Both the position numbers and the translations under genes were made by a program. From Treponema sp. (GTDB taxonomy: Bacteria; Spirochaetota; Spirochaetia; Treponematales; Treponemataceae): DNA of 48,777 nucleotides. The DNA lies in NCBI GenBank assembly GCA_017551545.1, contig JAFZLJ010000042.1:1-48777 (forward strand), read 5' to 3'. This document shows positions 35,577-43,426 of the stretch, in pieces (the first letter of the stretch is position 1; every line of letters begins with the position of its first letter). Below the pieces are notes generated by a model that saw only the letters and a list, made by a program, of their open reading frames with translations, searched no databases and was not told the DNA's origin.

Positions 35577-37781
35577 ATGATTTCATTCAATAAAGCAACT
35601 AACACATTCCGTCTGGACACAACAAATTCAACCTACTGCATTACAATTGCAGCAAAGGGGTATGTTGCACACAGCTATTACGGACCAAAAATCGGAAACG
35701 ATGATACAACTTATCTTTTGCGACAGATGGAATATCCTTTTGCAGATTCTCCAACTTTTCGTGAAAAGCTCAGTCTACTTGATTTTCTTCATCAGGAAAT
35801 GCCTACAGACGGAGTTGGTGACTTTCGTAAAACAGCACTTGCAGTTACAAACAGCAGCGGAAACAATGCCATTGAATTAAAATATACCGGTTATAAAATT
35901 GTGGATGGCTGCCCGACACTCACAGGACTTCCTTGTGTGTTCGATAAAACAAACAAAGCCCAGACTCTCATAATTACAACAAAGGACGAGATTCTTGGCG
36001 TAGACGTTGAACTTTACTACACAGTTTTTGACGACACAGATGCAATTGTTCGTTCTTCAAAAATCATTTCGCATGCGGCAGAACCTGTTTACATTAAAAA
36101 AGCCATGTCGCTAGCCTTTGATATGGACAACGATAATTACGATGCAATCACCTTGAACGGTTCGTGGGGACGCGAACGCCACCTTGACCGTCATACAATC
36201 AATATGGGAACATTGGAAGCCTGCAGCATCCGTGGAGTTACAAGCCATCAGGAACATCCGTTCCTTGCAATTCTTGATAAAACTGCCGGCAATGACAACG
36301 GCAAAGTTTATGGCGTGAATTTTATATATTCAGGAAACTTCAGCGCAGTAATTCAGCGTAACCAATTTGACTCATTGCGCGTACTCATGGGAATTAATCC
36401 CGAAAACTTCTGCTGGAAGCTTGAACCAGGGGCTGCTTTTGAAACTCCACAAGCTGTACTTGTTTTCTCAAACAACGGTCTTAACGGAATGAGTCATGCC
36501 TTCCACGACCTTTACCGCAATCATCTTATCCGCTCACCTTATAAAAATCAGATGCGCCCTGTTCTTATAAACAACTGGGAAGCAACTTATTTTAATTTTG
36601 ACACACAAAAGCTTTTGGACATTGCACGCGAAGCCCACAAAGACGGAATTGAAATGCTTGTAATGGACGACGGCTGGTTCGGCAAAAGAGATTTTGATGA
36701 CAACAGCCTTGGCGACTGGATTGTTTACGAAAAGAAACTTCAGGGCGGCTTAAAAAATCTTGTAGACCAGGTAAATGCACTTGGAATGAAATTTGGAATT
36801 TGGTTTGAGCCCGAAATGGTTTCTAAAGATTCAGAGCTTCTCAGAGCTCATCCGGATTGGGCTATTCAGATTAAGGGCCGCGAACCTGGAATGGCACGCG
36901 CTCAGTTTGTACTGGACATCACAAGAAAAGAAGTGCGCGATTACATAATGGACAGCGTAGAAAAAATTCTGCACTCTGCAAATATTGAATATGTAAAATG
37001 GGATATGAACCGCCAGGTTTGCGATGTTGGAAGCATTGACCTTCCGGCCGACCAGATTGGTGAATATTTCCACCGCTACGTTCTTGCTGTTTACGAAATG
37101 CAGGAAAGGCTCATTACTAGCTTCCCTAACCTGCTGCTTGAAAACTGTTCTAGTGGCGGCGCCCGCTTTGACCCAGGAATGTTCTACTACAGTCCGCAAA
37201 TCTGGTGCAGCGACAACACAGATGCAACAGAAAGACTTTTCATTCAGGAAGGAACAGCAATTGTATATCCTCTGAGCACAATGGGCGCACATGTAAGTGT
37301 TTGTCCTAACCACGCAATTGGTAGAGTTACTCCATTTAAGACACGCGGTTATGTTGCCTTGAGTGGAACATTCGGCTACGAACTAGACATTACAAAACTC
37401 AGCGCAGAAGACCGCGCAATGGTTCCACAGCAGGTTGCTCTTTACAAAAAGTTCAGTCCGCTTGTTCGCGAAGGCGATTATTACAGAATTGCCTCTGCCG
37501 CTCAAACTGTAGACTATGACTGCTGGGCAAGCATCAGCCGTGACAAAACACGCGCACTTGTTACTTTTGTTCAGCTTTACAACAGAGCAAACTACAAAAC
37601 AAGAATGGTAAAAATCCCGGGACTCGACGCAAACAGAACTTACACAATTACCTGGCCCGATGAAGACCAGAAAAAGTTCCCGCCGATGACACTTACAGGC
37701 GCAACAATCATGAATGCAGGTATACCAATCCGCCGCGACTGGGGAGACTACCAGGGACAACTTATTTATCTGGAAGGATAA
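35577..37781 (+). CDS. GH36 alpha-galactosidase
   Basis: Full-length (734 aa) cytoplasmic alpha-galactosidase: N-terminal beta-supersandwich (AHSYYGPKIG, LSLLDFLHQEMPTDGVGDFR), (beta/alpha)8 barrel with VLINNWEATYFNF, MDDGWFGKRDFDDNSLGDW, GIWFEPEMVS, the nucleophile in YVKWDMNRQ (Asp476), CSSGGARFDPGM and the acid/base in WCSDNTDATER (Asp546). It removes alpha-1,6-galactose side groups from galactomannan or raffinose-type sugars, matching the neighbouring GH130 and esterase. I chose ATG 35577, which has AGGAG five bases upstream. The in-frame GTG at 35553 lies inside the family B repeat and has no site. Confidence 0.92.
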   Translation: MISFNKATNTFRLDTTNSTYCITIAAKGYVAHSYYGPKIGNDDTTYLLRQMEYPFADSPTFREKLSLLDFLHQEMPTDGVGDFRKTALAVTNSSGNNAIELKYTGYKIVDGCPTLTGLPCVFDKTNKAQTLIITTKDEILGVDVELYYTVFDDTDAIVRSSKIISHAAEPVYIKKAMSLAFDMDNDNYDAITLNGSWGRERHLDRHTINMGTLEACSIRGVTSHQEHPFLAILDKTAGNDNGKVYGVNFIYSGNFSAVIQRNQFDSLRVLMGINPENFCWKLEPGAAFETPQAVLVFSNNGLNGMSHAFHDLYRNHLIRSPYKNQMRPVLINNWEATYFNFDTQKLLDIAREAHKDGIEMLVMDDGWFGKRDFDDNSLGDWIVYEKKLQGGLKNLVDQVNALGMKFGIWFEPEMVSKDSELLRAHPDWAIQIKGREPGMARAQFVLDITRKEVRDYIMDSVEKILHSANIEYVKWDMNRQVCDVGSIDLPADQIGEYFHRYVLAVYEMQERLITSFPNLLLENCSSGGARFDPGMFYYSPQIWCSDNTDATERLFIQEGTAIVYPLSTMGAHVSVCPNHAIGRVTPFKTRGYVALSGTFGYELDITKLSAEDRAMVPQQVALYKKFSPLVREGDYYRIASAAQTVDYDCWASISRDKTRALVTFVQLYNRANYKTRMVKIPGLDANRTYTITWPDEDQKKFPPMTLTGATIMNAGIPIRRDWGDYQGQLIYLEG

Positions 37782-37789
37782 TTCCATAA

Positions 37790-37841
37790 GGCCCTTCGAC
37801 AAGCTCAGGGACCCCGGGGTTGCTGAGCCTGTCGAAGCACC
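37790..37841. repeat. Family A inverted pair acting as convergent hairpin
   Basis: GGCCCTTCGACAAGCTCAGG then GACCCC meets GGGGTTGCTGAGCCTGTCGA then AGCACCCC, with CCCCGGGG at the centre. The arms pair over nearly their whole length. It occupies the gap between convergent GH36 and recX and may stop transcription from both sides, although no T tract follows. Confidence 0.85.
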
Positions 37842-37843
37842 CC

Positions 37844-38443
37844 TTATGTAGTCACTTCCTTTATCATCTTATAAGAAAACCCAGCTTTCATTAAGGCCGC
37901 AATCAACTTCTCCCCTTCCTTACCCTGCTTTACAAACTTCTCGTATGCTTTGGCGCAAATCTCACTTTCATCATTCTCTTCAAAAAACTCATCAAGCGCT
38001 GCAGCTGCAACTTCACGGCCAATTCCTCTTGCACCTAATTCTGCCGCAAGCTTGGTACGTCCTTCAAAATGATTTATTCTTCTGTCATGCAGCCACGCCC
38101 TGGCATAACGTGCGTCACTTAAATAATTGCGTCCCTCCAGATATGTCAAAGCGGCATCTATATATTTTTTATCATACTTTTTATTTACAAGCTTTTGTGT
38201 AAGCCCAAATCGGCTCTGTTCCGCCCGTGCAAGATATCCAACAGCCTTAAGCTCAACAACACAAATCAAACCCGCATCAAGAATTTCATCAGTCTGCTGT
38301 TCGTCAAATTCAGCACCCGGTTCAATCAAATCAAAATCAAGAGTAGGAAGATAATCTTTGCGGATAAAAAAAGCAGACCCCTCCGTAGGCTCCACGCGGA
38401 ACATTCCTTCATAAGAAGTTTCTGCAATTGATTTTATTGTCAT
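37844..38443 (-). CDS. recX: Regulatory protein RecX
   Basis: A 199-residue helical protein of the RecX family, which caps RecA filaments and limits recombination. Recognisable are LKAVGYLARAEQSRFGLTQKLVNKKYDKKYIDAALTYLEGRNYLSDARYARAWLHDRRINH and the repeated three-helix pattern that follows (LAAELGARGIGREVAAAALDEF). The start is taken as ATG 38443 (MTIKSIAET). A longer frame would read through a family C repeat and the rpsI terminator and is not credible. The ribosome binding site is weak (GGGGG seven bases upstream, inside the repeat edge). No recA in the window and no clear promoter, so expression may depend on read-through from rplM-rpsI. Confidence 0.85.
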   Translation of the reverse strand: MTIKSIAETSYEGMFRVEPTEGSAFFIRKDYLPTLDFDLIEPGAEFDEQQTDEILDAGLICVVELKAVGYLARAEQSRFGLTQKLVNKKYDKKYIDAALTYLEGRNYLSDARYARAWLHDRRINHFEGRTKLAAELGARGIGREVAAAALDEFFEENDESEICAKAYEKFVKQGKEGEKLIAALMKAGFSYKMIKEVTT

Positions 38444-38451
38444 GACGCCCC

Positions 38452-38484
38452 CTGTCATTCTCGGGCTTGACCCGGGAATCCCAT
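38452..38484. repeat. Dispersed repeat family C, copy 2
   Basis: CTGTCATTCTCGGGCTTGAC then CCGGGAATCCCA: a palindromic GC-rich element between the ribosomal terminator and recX. Confidence 0.8.
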
Positions 38485-38515
38485 AAAAAAAAGCCCGGCC
38501 ACAAGACCGAGCTTT
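38485..38515 (-). terminator. Intrinsic terminator of rplM-rpsI
   Basis: On the minus strand an 11-bp stem (38515-38505 with 38500-38490, two G-U pairs) with a UUGU loop is followed by a run of T's at 38489-38485. This is a textbook terminator about 60 bp after the rpsI stop. Confidence 0.88.
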
Positions 38516-38527
38516 GCACATCCGAAG

Positions 38528-38559
38528 CCCCTTCGACCCCTTCGACAAGCTCAGGGACC
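38528..38559. repeat. Family A repeat, copy between rpsI and terminator
   Basis: CCCCTTCGACCCCTTCGACA then AGCTCAGGGACC: a copy with a partly duplicated left edge, in the 3' untranslated part of the rplM-rpsI mRNA. Confidence 0.88.
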
Positions 38560-38577
38560 ACAGGGACCGCAGGAATA

Positions 38578-38970
38578 CTAACGCTTTGAGAACTGGAAGC
38601 GGCGACGAGCACCCTTCTGTCCGTACTTCTTACGTTCAACCATACGAGAGTCGCGTGTAAGGTATCCGTTAGCTTTAAGAGCTGTACGAGCATCTGGATC
38701 AATCTGAACCAATGCACGAGAGATTCCGTGCAAACAAGCAGCAGCCTGACCATTCATACCACCACCGCATACATTGATGAGAATGTCATATTTGTTTCCC
38801 ATTGATGTAACCAAAAGCGGCTGGTTTACAAGCTGGAGCTGTTCTGCAGAATCAAAATAATCCTTTGCATCTTTTCCATTTACTACAATTTTTCCTGAGC
38901 CGTCGCGAACGAATACACGAGCTACAGCTGTCTTTCTTCTACCTGTACCAATAGCAATATTTTTTACCAT
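38578..38970 (-). CDS. rpsI: 30S ribosomal protein S9
   Basis: Complete S9 (130 aa): AIGTGRRKTAVARVFVRDGSGKIVVNGKD at the N-terminus, QAAACLHGISRALVQIDPDARTALKANGYLTRDSRMVERKKYGQKGARRRFQFSKR at the C-terminus with the basic tail that reaches the P-site tRNA. GGGAG lies seven bases before the ATG. It follows rplM by 16 bp, the usual rplM-rpsI order. Confidence 0.97.
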   Translation of the reverse strand: MVKNIAIGTGRRKTAVARVFVRDGSGKIVVNGKDAKDYFDSAEQLQLVNQPLLVTSMGNKYDILINVCGGGMNGQAAACLHGISRALVQIDPDARTALKANGYLTRDSRMVERKKYGQKGARRRFQFSKR

Positions 38971-38986
38971 CGTCTAACTCCCGTAA

Positions 38987-39415
38987 TTAAAGTTCAATCG
39001 GCTGCGGATTCTGTGCAGCATGTGGGTGTTCAGCCCCTGCATAAATCTTAACACAATCCATCATCTTGCGACCAAGACGTCCACCAGGAAGCATTCCTTC
39101 AACAGCAAATTTCATTGGATCTGTTGGGTGCTTTTCTGCCAATTTTTCATAAGTGTGAGCGCGCAAACCGCCTACAAAACCTGTGTGATGATAGTAAATC
39201 TTCTTCTGTTCTTTACCACCAGTCAAAGCAGCTTTTTCTGCATTGATGATTACAACAAAATCGCCCATAAGCTGATTCTTTGTATAAGTAGCTTTGTTCT
39301 TTCCACGAGCAATTGCAGCAGCCTTAGCAGCAACACGTCCCATTGGTTTTCCGGCCGCATCAATAATATACCATTTGCGAACCTGATCATTTTCATTAAC
39401 GAAAATAGTTTTCAT
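38987..39415 (-). CDS. rplM: 50S ribosomal protein L13
   Basis: Complete L13 of the normal 142 residues: KTIFVNENDQVRKWYIIDAAGKPMGRVAAKAAAIARGKNK, DFVVIINAEKAALTGGKEQKKIYYHHTGFVGGLR, and PGGRLGRKMMDCVKIYAGAEHPHAAQNPQP. Start at 39415, with AGGGA upstream; the longer in-frame extension would read the leader. It is first in the operon with rpsI, behind a strong promoter and a leader of about 100 bases that contains short stems (39495-39518 region) and might be autoregulatory. Confidence 0.96.
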   Translation of the reverse strand: MKTIFVNENDQVRKWYIIDAAGKPMGRVAAKAAAIARGKNKATYTKNQLMGDFVVIINAEKAALTGGKEQKKIYYHHTGFVGGLRAHTYEKLAEKHPTDPMKFAVEGMLPGGRLGRKMMDCVKIYAGAEHPHAAQNPQPIEL

Positions 39416-39525
39416 GATAATCCCTTGAATTAAAAATTTTCTTGCGACTCCAAACTTTTGCATCGTGTTCGTCATCGCATACAGTTTTAGATGAGCAGTC
39501 CAAAACTATATTTAACGGGTATAAT

Positions 39526-39554
39526 ATAATATGTTTTTTTAGAAATTTAGTCAA
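39526..39554 (-). promoter_or_regulatory. rplM-rpsI promoter
   Basis: TTGACT (39554-39549), 17 bp, TATTAT (39531-39526). Predicted transcription start near 39519, giving a leader of about 105 bases before the L13 ATG. Confidence 0.7.
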
Positions 39555-39562
39555 TAACACCT

Positions 39563-39597
39563 CGTCATTGCGAGGATCGAAGTGACGTGGCAATCTA
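39563..39597. repeat. Family B repeat, single copy 5
   Basis: CGTCATTGCGAGGATCGAAG then TGACGTGGCAATCTA. It lies directly downstream of the exonuclease gene and its edge supplies that gene's stop codon. Confidence 0.88.
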
Positions 39598-40512
39598 CTT
39601 AAGAATTTCCTCTAACTCTTCCAGAGTCATAACCTTAATACCGCGCCCAGCAAGCTTTTTCACATGTTCAGCATTCGGCATGCGTTCAAAAACAGCAGTA
39701 CCCTTGCCTGTAAGATGCTCCACCGTAGCCCCACCATTATCGTAAATCTGTTTAACAAGCTCAAAAGCATAATCAACATCATGCATAATCCGTCTATCAA
39801 GCTCAAAGCGTTCACCCAGAACAGTTTTATGATGCGGAAGCGGCGACTGTTTGCCATATAAACGTGCAATTTTTTCTTTAACTTCTTTACGGTAAGCGCG
39901 TTCTGCCGCCTGTTCAAGAATCTGCTCGTTCGAAACAAAACAATCCTTTGAAGCAGTCAAAATCTCTTCAACATTTTTACCGGTACGTTCACATTCGGCT
40001 TTAAGACAAAGCATAGTCATCATAGCATCGTCAACAGATTTATGAGTTTCATATTTTTCAACATCAACACCAAACTCTGCAGCCCAGTCACTCAGCTTCT
40101 GCTTTTTTTCGTATTTACGTTCAAGATACCGCTCAAGGTCAAAAGCACGGAAAGTAATATAATTCTGCTCATAGCGTTCACAGGCATTGTTTACAAATCC
40201 AACATCGTTGCTAACAGCAAAACCCGCAATATAACGATTCCCTGTAGTAAAAAGCTTTTTTATATCTTTAAAATACGCCGCAAAATTAGGCTTCGACCTG
40301 AAATAATCTTTTGAATAGGCAAGCTTCACCCCGCCCTTTCCGCTAAAAAGATACCAGTCAAAATCGCATTCCGGATTCATCACAACATCTTCAGCTTCAA
40401 GCACATTCAAATCATCATCGCAAATAACATACCCCAGCGAACAGATTTTCCCAATCCCATCAAAAGTATTCGCACATTCGCAATCAAAAAAAACAAAGTT
40501 CTTGTGGTTCAT
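39595..40512 (-). CDS. DEDDh 3'-5' exonuclease (DnaQ-like) with C-terminal BRCT-like tail
   Basis: The exonuclease domain has motif I FFDCECANTFDGIGKICSLGY (Asp10, Glu12), a motif II-like AGFAVSNDVGFVNNAC and motif III THKSVDDAMMTMLCL (HxxxD), as in DnaQ epsilon-type proofreading or RNase T-like nucleases. The C-terminal approx. 90 residues (ERFELDRRIMHDVDYAFELVKQIYDNGGATVEHLTGKGTAVFERMPNAEHVKKLAGRGIKVMTLEELEEIL) resemble a BRCT fold that could bind DNA ends or partners. No polymerase domain. The substrate, DNA or RNA, is unknown. No Shine-Dalgarno; consensus TATAAT stands six bases before the ATG. It is divergent from sufC. Confidence 0.75.
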   Translation of the reverse strand: MNHKNFVFFDCECANTFDGIGKICSLGYVICDDDLNVLEAEDVVMNPECDFDWYLFSGKGGVKLAYSKDYFRSKPNFAAYFKDIKKLFTTGNRYIAGFAVSNDVGFVNNACERYEQNYITFRAFDLERYLERKYEKKQKLSDWAAEFGVDVEKYETHKSVDDAMMTMLCLKAECERTGKNVEEILTASKDCFVSNEQILEQAAERAYRKEVKEKIARLYGKQSPLPHHKTVLGERFELDRRIMHDVDYAFELVKQIYDNGGATVEHLTGKGTAVFERMPNAEHVKKLAGRGIKVMTLEELEEILK

Positions 40513-40518
40513 AATATC

Positions 40519-40545
40519 ATTATACTACGAAATACTGGTTGTAAA
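40519..40545 (-). promoter_or_regulatory. Exonuclease promoter, predicted leaderless
   Basis: TTTACA (40545-40540), 15 bp, consensus TATAAT (40524-40519). Transcription should start at the A of the ATG (40512). The -35 box lies on the same bases as the -35 box of the divergent sufC promoter, so the two promoters probably exclude each other. Confidence 0.5.
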
Positions 40546-40567
40546 CACCCCTTTTTTTCATTATATT
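40539..40567 (+). promoter_or_regulatory. sufCB promoter, predicted leaderless
   Basis: TTGTAA (40539-40544), 17 bp, TATATT (40562-40567). The ATG of sufC begins seven bases after the -10 box, the expected transcription start. No Shine-Dalgarno precedes it. Confidence 0.6.
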
Positions 40568-40573
40568 ATAGTC

Positions 40574-41311
40574 ATGTTATTAGACGTTAAAAATTTAAAT
40601 GCAGGTCTTGAGGACGGAAAACAGATTCTCAATGACCTTAATATACAGATTGGACAGGGAGAAATTCATGCCCTTATGGGACCAAACGGAGCCGGAAAAT
40701 CTTCGCTTGGAAACACCCTCATGGGTAACCCTGTATATAAAATTACCGATGGAAAAATCATTTTCAAAGACACCGATATCACAGAGGAATCTGCAGACAA
40801 ACGAGCCCGTCTTGGAATGTTTATGTCCTTCCAGCAGCCGCTTGAAATTCCAGGTATTTCTCTGGAAGCCTTTATCCGTTCTGCCCTTCAGCAGATTACA
40901 GGTGAGCATGTTAAGCTTTTTCACTTTCAGAAGGAAATGCAGCGCTGTATGGAACTGCTGGACATGAAGCCTGAATATGCTAAGCGCGACCTTAACGTAG
41001 GATTTTCCGGTGGAGAGCGCAAAAAGGCAGAAATCCTGCAGCTTCTTATGCTCAAACCGGCCTTTGCAATTCTTGACGAAACAGACTCGGGTCTTGACGT
41101 AGATGCCATCCGCGTAGTAGCCAAAGGAATTGCCGAATACCGCAAACTGACAAACGGTTCTCTTTTGATAATCACCCACACCACCAAGCTTCTGGAAGGC
41201 CTTAAAGTAGATAAAACTCATGTAATTGTTAAAGGCCACATTGTAAAGACTGGAGACGGCGATCTGTTCAAAGAGATTAATCAGAAAGGATTTGAAGAAT
41301 ATATTCAATAA
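40574..41311 (+). CDS. sufC: Fe-S cluster assembly ATPase SufC
   Basis: ABC-type ATPase of the SUF iron-sulfur assembly complex that drives SufB-SufD scaffold rearrangement. Walker A GPNGAGKSS, Q-loop region MSFQQPLEIPGIS, signature FSGGERKKAEILQ, Walker B PAFAILDETDSGLD and H-loop IITHTTK are all present. Length (245 aa) is normal. Start at 40574 (MLLDVKNLN); the in-frame extension upstream is promoter DNA. It is followed after 3 bp by sufB. It is divergent from the exonuclease. Confidence 0.95.
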   Translation: MLLDVKNLNAGLEDGKQILNDLNIQIGQGEIHALMGPNGAGKSSLGNTLMGNPVYKITDGKIIFKDTDITEESADKRARLGMFMSFQQPLEIPGISLEAFIRSALQQITGEHVKLFHFQKEMQRCMELLDMKPEYAKRDLNVGFSGGERKKAEILQLLMLKPAFAILDETDSGLDVDAIRVVAKGIAEYRKLTNGSLLIITHTTKLLEGLKVDKTHVIVKGHIVKTGDGDLFKEINQKGFEEYIQ

Positions 41312-41314
41312 ACT

Positions 41315-42727
41315 ATGGAAGAAAAAACTAATATACAGGATATAAACCGCGAGTTCTACGACTTCCGCTACGAAGAGTCCGAAAAGGATTTTTACCGTAT
41401 CGAAAGCGGACTTACTCCCGAAATTGTTGCAAAAATCAGCGAAGAAAAAAACGACCCTCAGTGGATGAGGGAATTCCGACTCAAATCGCTTGAAACTTAT
41501 AACCAGCTGCGGGTTCCAAAATGGGGACCTTCTATTGACGACCTGCATGTAGAAAATATTGCAACCTATGTCCGCCCAAAAACCCAGATGAGCGGCAAAT
41601 GGGAAGATGTTCCACAGGATATTAAAGACACCTTTGAAAAGCTTGGTATTCCTGAAGCAGAACGAAAATCTCTTGCAGGTGTTGGAGCCCAGTACGACAG
41701 TGAACTTGTTTACCACAATGTTCAGGAAGAAGTTGCAAAGCAGGGTGTAGTTTACCTTGGTTTTGAAGAAGCCCTAAAATCGCCTGAATGGGGCCCTATG
41801 GTTCAGGAATATTTTATGACCCTCATTACTCCACGGGACCATAAGTTTGCAGCTTTGCATGGGGCTGTCTGGTCAGGCGGAAGTTTTGTTTATGTTCCAA
41901 AGGGAGTTCATTTGAGCTTCCCGCTGCAGTCATATTTCCGTTTGAATGCCAGGGGTGCCGGACAGTTTGAACACACTCTGATTATTGTAGACGAAGGTGC
42001 CGACCTGCACTTTATAGAAGGCTGTTCTGCTCCAAAATATAACGAAGCAAACTTACACGCCGGTGCGGTTGAACTTTTTGTAAAAAAGGGTGCACACCTC
42101 CGCTACTCTACAATCGAAAACTGGTCTAAGAATATGTACAACCTTAACACCAAACGTGCCCGCGTTGAAGAAGGCGCCAGCATTGAATGGGTAAGCGGTT
42201 CTTTTGGTTCACATATTTCTTATTTGTACCCCGAAAGTGACCTTGTAGGCCGCGGTGCCAAATCTGAATTTACAGGAATTACCTTTGCAGGAGCCGGTCA
42301 GAGCCTTGACACAGGTGCCAAAATGGTACACCTGGCTCCGGATACAAGCAGTCTTATTTCTACCAAGTCAATTTCTAAGGGCGGCGGCGTAAGCATCTAC
42401 CGTTCTGCAGTTTATATAGATAAAAATGCTAAGGGGTCTAAAACAAGTGTAAGCTGCGAAAGCCTTATGCTCGACAGCGAAAGCCGAAGTGATACAATTC
42501 CTGCAATGGTAATAAAAACAGATGAATGCGATGTTGGTCACGAAGCAAAAATTGGCCGCATTTCAAACGACGCAATTTTTTACCTTATGTCGCGCGGAAT
42601 TCCAGAAGACGAAGCCCGCAGTATGATTGTAAGCGGATTTGCTAATCCTGTAAGCAAGGAGCTTCCGCTTGAATATGCTGTTGAAATGAATAATTTAATC
42701 AGACTGGAAATGAAGGGGTCAATGTAA
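41315..42727 (+). CDS. sufB: Fe-S cluster scaffold SufB
   Basis: Scaffold subunit of the SufBCD complex, 470 aa. Recognised by VPKWGPSIDDLHVENIATYVRPKTQMSGKWEDVP, the GGSFVYVPKGVHLSFPLQSYFRLNARGAGQFEHTLIIVDEGADLHFIEGCSAP strand region, and LVGRGAKSEFTGITFAGAGQSLDTGAKMVHLAPDTSSLISTKSISKGGGVSIYRS. KTSVSCESLMLDSESRSDTIPAM contains the Cys expected to accept persulfide sulfur. Only 3 bp separate it from sufC and it has no site of its own, so translation is presumably coupled. A terminator hairpin spans its stop codon. Confidence 0.96.
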   Translation: MEEKTNIQDINREFYDFRYEESEKDFYRIESGLTPEIVAKISEEKNDPQWMREFRLKSLETYNQLRVPKWGPSIDDLHVENIATYVRPKTQMSGKWEDVPQDIKDTFEKLGIPEAERKSLAGVGAQYDSELVYHNVQEEVAKQGVVYLGFEEALKSPEWGPMVQEYFMTLITPRDHKFAALHGAVWSGGSFVYVPKGVHLSFPLQSYFRLNARGAGQFEHTLIIVDEGADLHFIEGCSAPKYNEANLHAGAVELFVKKGAHLRYSTIENWSKNMYNLNTKRARVEEGASIEWVSGSFGSHISYLYPESDLVGRGAKSEFTGITFAGAGQSLDTGAKMVHLAPDTSSLISTKSISKGGGVSIYRSAVYIDKNAKGSKTSVSCESLMLDSESRSDTIPAMVIKTDECDVGHEAKIGRISNDAIFYLMSRGIPEDEARSMIVSGFANPVSKELPLEYAVEMNNLIRLEMKGSM

Positions 42728-42745
42728 CCCCTCCATTTTGGTTTT
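42714..42745 (+). terminator. Terminator hairpin across the sufB stop codon
   Basis: AGGGGT (42714-42719) pairs with ACCCCT (42727-42732) around a 7-base loop that contains the stop codon, and a T-rich stretch follows. It would separate sufCB from the genes beyond. Confidence 0.5.
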
Positions 42746-42747
42746 TA

Positions 42748-43281
42748 TTAATTGGTAATTAGAATCAATCTTGGCTTGTTTTTGTTAGAAATAACATAAC
42801 CACCAATTGCAATTCCAAGACCGCCTGCAGCAAGAGCACCAAACGGAACAAGTGTAGACTTATCGCCTTCTTCCATACCAACCATTAACATACCAAGTCC
42901 AACACCACTGGCAATGCATCCAATAATTGTTCCGGTTAAACCAAGCTTATACAAGCCAGGATTTCCTTTTTCTACATCAAATTCAAGAAAATCGCTGTCA
43001 TATTTCAAAGGCTGCAAAGCAGATCTATTGAATCCTATATAACCAAACTGAGCAGGGTTTTCTAAAGTCACTTCGCCCGAACCTGTTGCAATAAGCTGTT
43101 TACCCATGAAGTTTGGATATTTAGAAACATAAATCTTTGGAGACCATGTAGAATCAAGAACATTGAATTTAATAACAATCTGGTCTGGCTGTACTGCCGG
43201 CTGTTCATCTGCTGCTTCCTGTGCAAAAACTCCTGTAAAAACTGTAAGAGCAACAAATACGCATACAAATAATTTTTTCAT
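42748..43281 (-). CDS. Small exported protein between sufB and sufD (unknown)
   Basis: A 177-residue protein with a cleavable signal peptide (VFTGVFAQ). A mature beta-rich region follows (IVIKFNVLDSTWSPKIYVSKYPNFMG), then a glycine-rich hydrophobic segment (GLTGTIIGCIASGVGLGMLMVG ... GALAAGGLGIAIGGYVIS) that could be one or two membrane helices or a glycine-zipper. I do not recognise it. It is on the opposite strand and splits the suf genes into sufCB and sufDSU. A good AAAGGAG site precedes the ATG. A relation to iron-sulfur assembly is not implied by anything seen. Confidence 0.65.
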   Translation of the reverse strand: MKKLFVCVFVALTVFTGVFAQEAADEQPAVQPDQIVIKFNVLDSTWSPKIYVSKYPNFMGKQLIATGSGEVTLENPAQFGYIGFNRSALQPLKYDSDFLEFDVEKGNPGLYKLGLTGTIIGCIASGVGLGMLMVGMEEGDKSTLVPFGALAAGGLGIAIGGYVISNKNKPRLILITN

Positions 43282-43313
43282 TTTTGTAACACTCCTTTTT
43301 TTATTATAATTTC

Positions 43314-43342
43314 CTTATAACAAATAACTATGATAAAATCAA
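43314..43342 (-). promoter_or_regulatory. Promoter of the small exported protein
   Basis: TTGATT (43342-43337), 17 bp, TATAAG (43319-43314) on the minus strand, with a leader containing AAAGGAG. Confidence 0.5.
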
Positions 43343-43390
43343 GAAACCGGGAATTCAAACTACTAAATTTCAGCTAAAATTTCGAATTTA

Positions 43391-43419
43391 TTGAAAATTA
43401 CCTATGAATTTAGTAGAAT
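43391..43419 (+). promoter_or_regulatory. sufDSU promoter, predicted leaderless
   Basis: TTGAAA (43391-43396), 17 bp, TAGAAT (43414-43419). The sufD ATG at 43427 begins seven bases after the -10 box. No Shine-Dalgarno. Confidence 0.6.
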
Positions 43420-43426
43420 AATCAAC

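Noticed and set aside
38444..38548. Longer N-terminus of RecX
   Set aside because: It would translate the rpsI terminator and a family C repeat.
39416..39475. Longer N-terminus of L13
   Set aside because: L13 normally starts at MKTIFVN and a ribosome binding site precedes that ATG.
40595..41716. A 373-codon minus-strand frame across sufC and sufB
   Set aside because: It is antisense to two certain genes and its composition (Phe/Asn/Lys rich) is that of a shadow frame.
43391..43426. Earlier sufD start at a TTG codon
   Set aside because: The TTG is the -35 hexamer of the sufD promoter; the SufD domain begins after ATG 43427.
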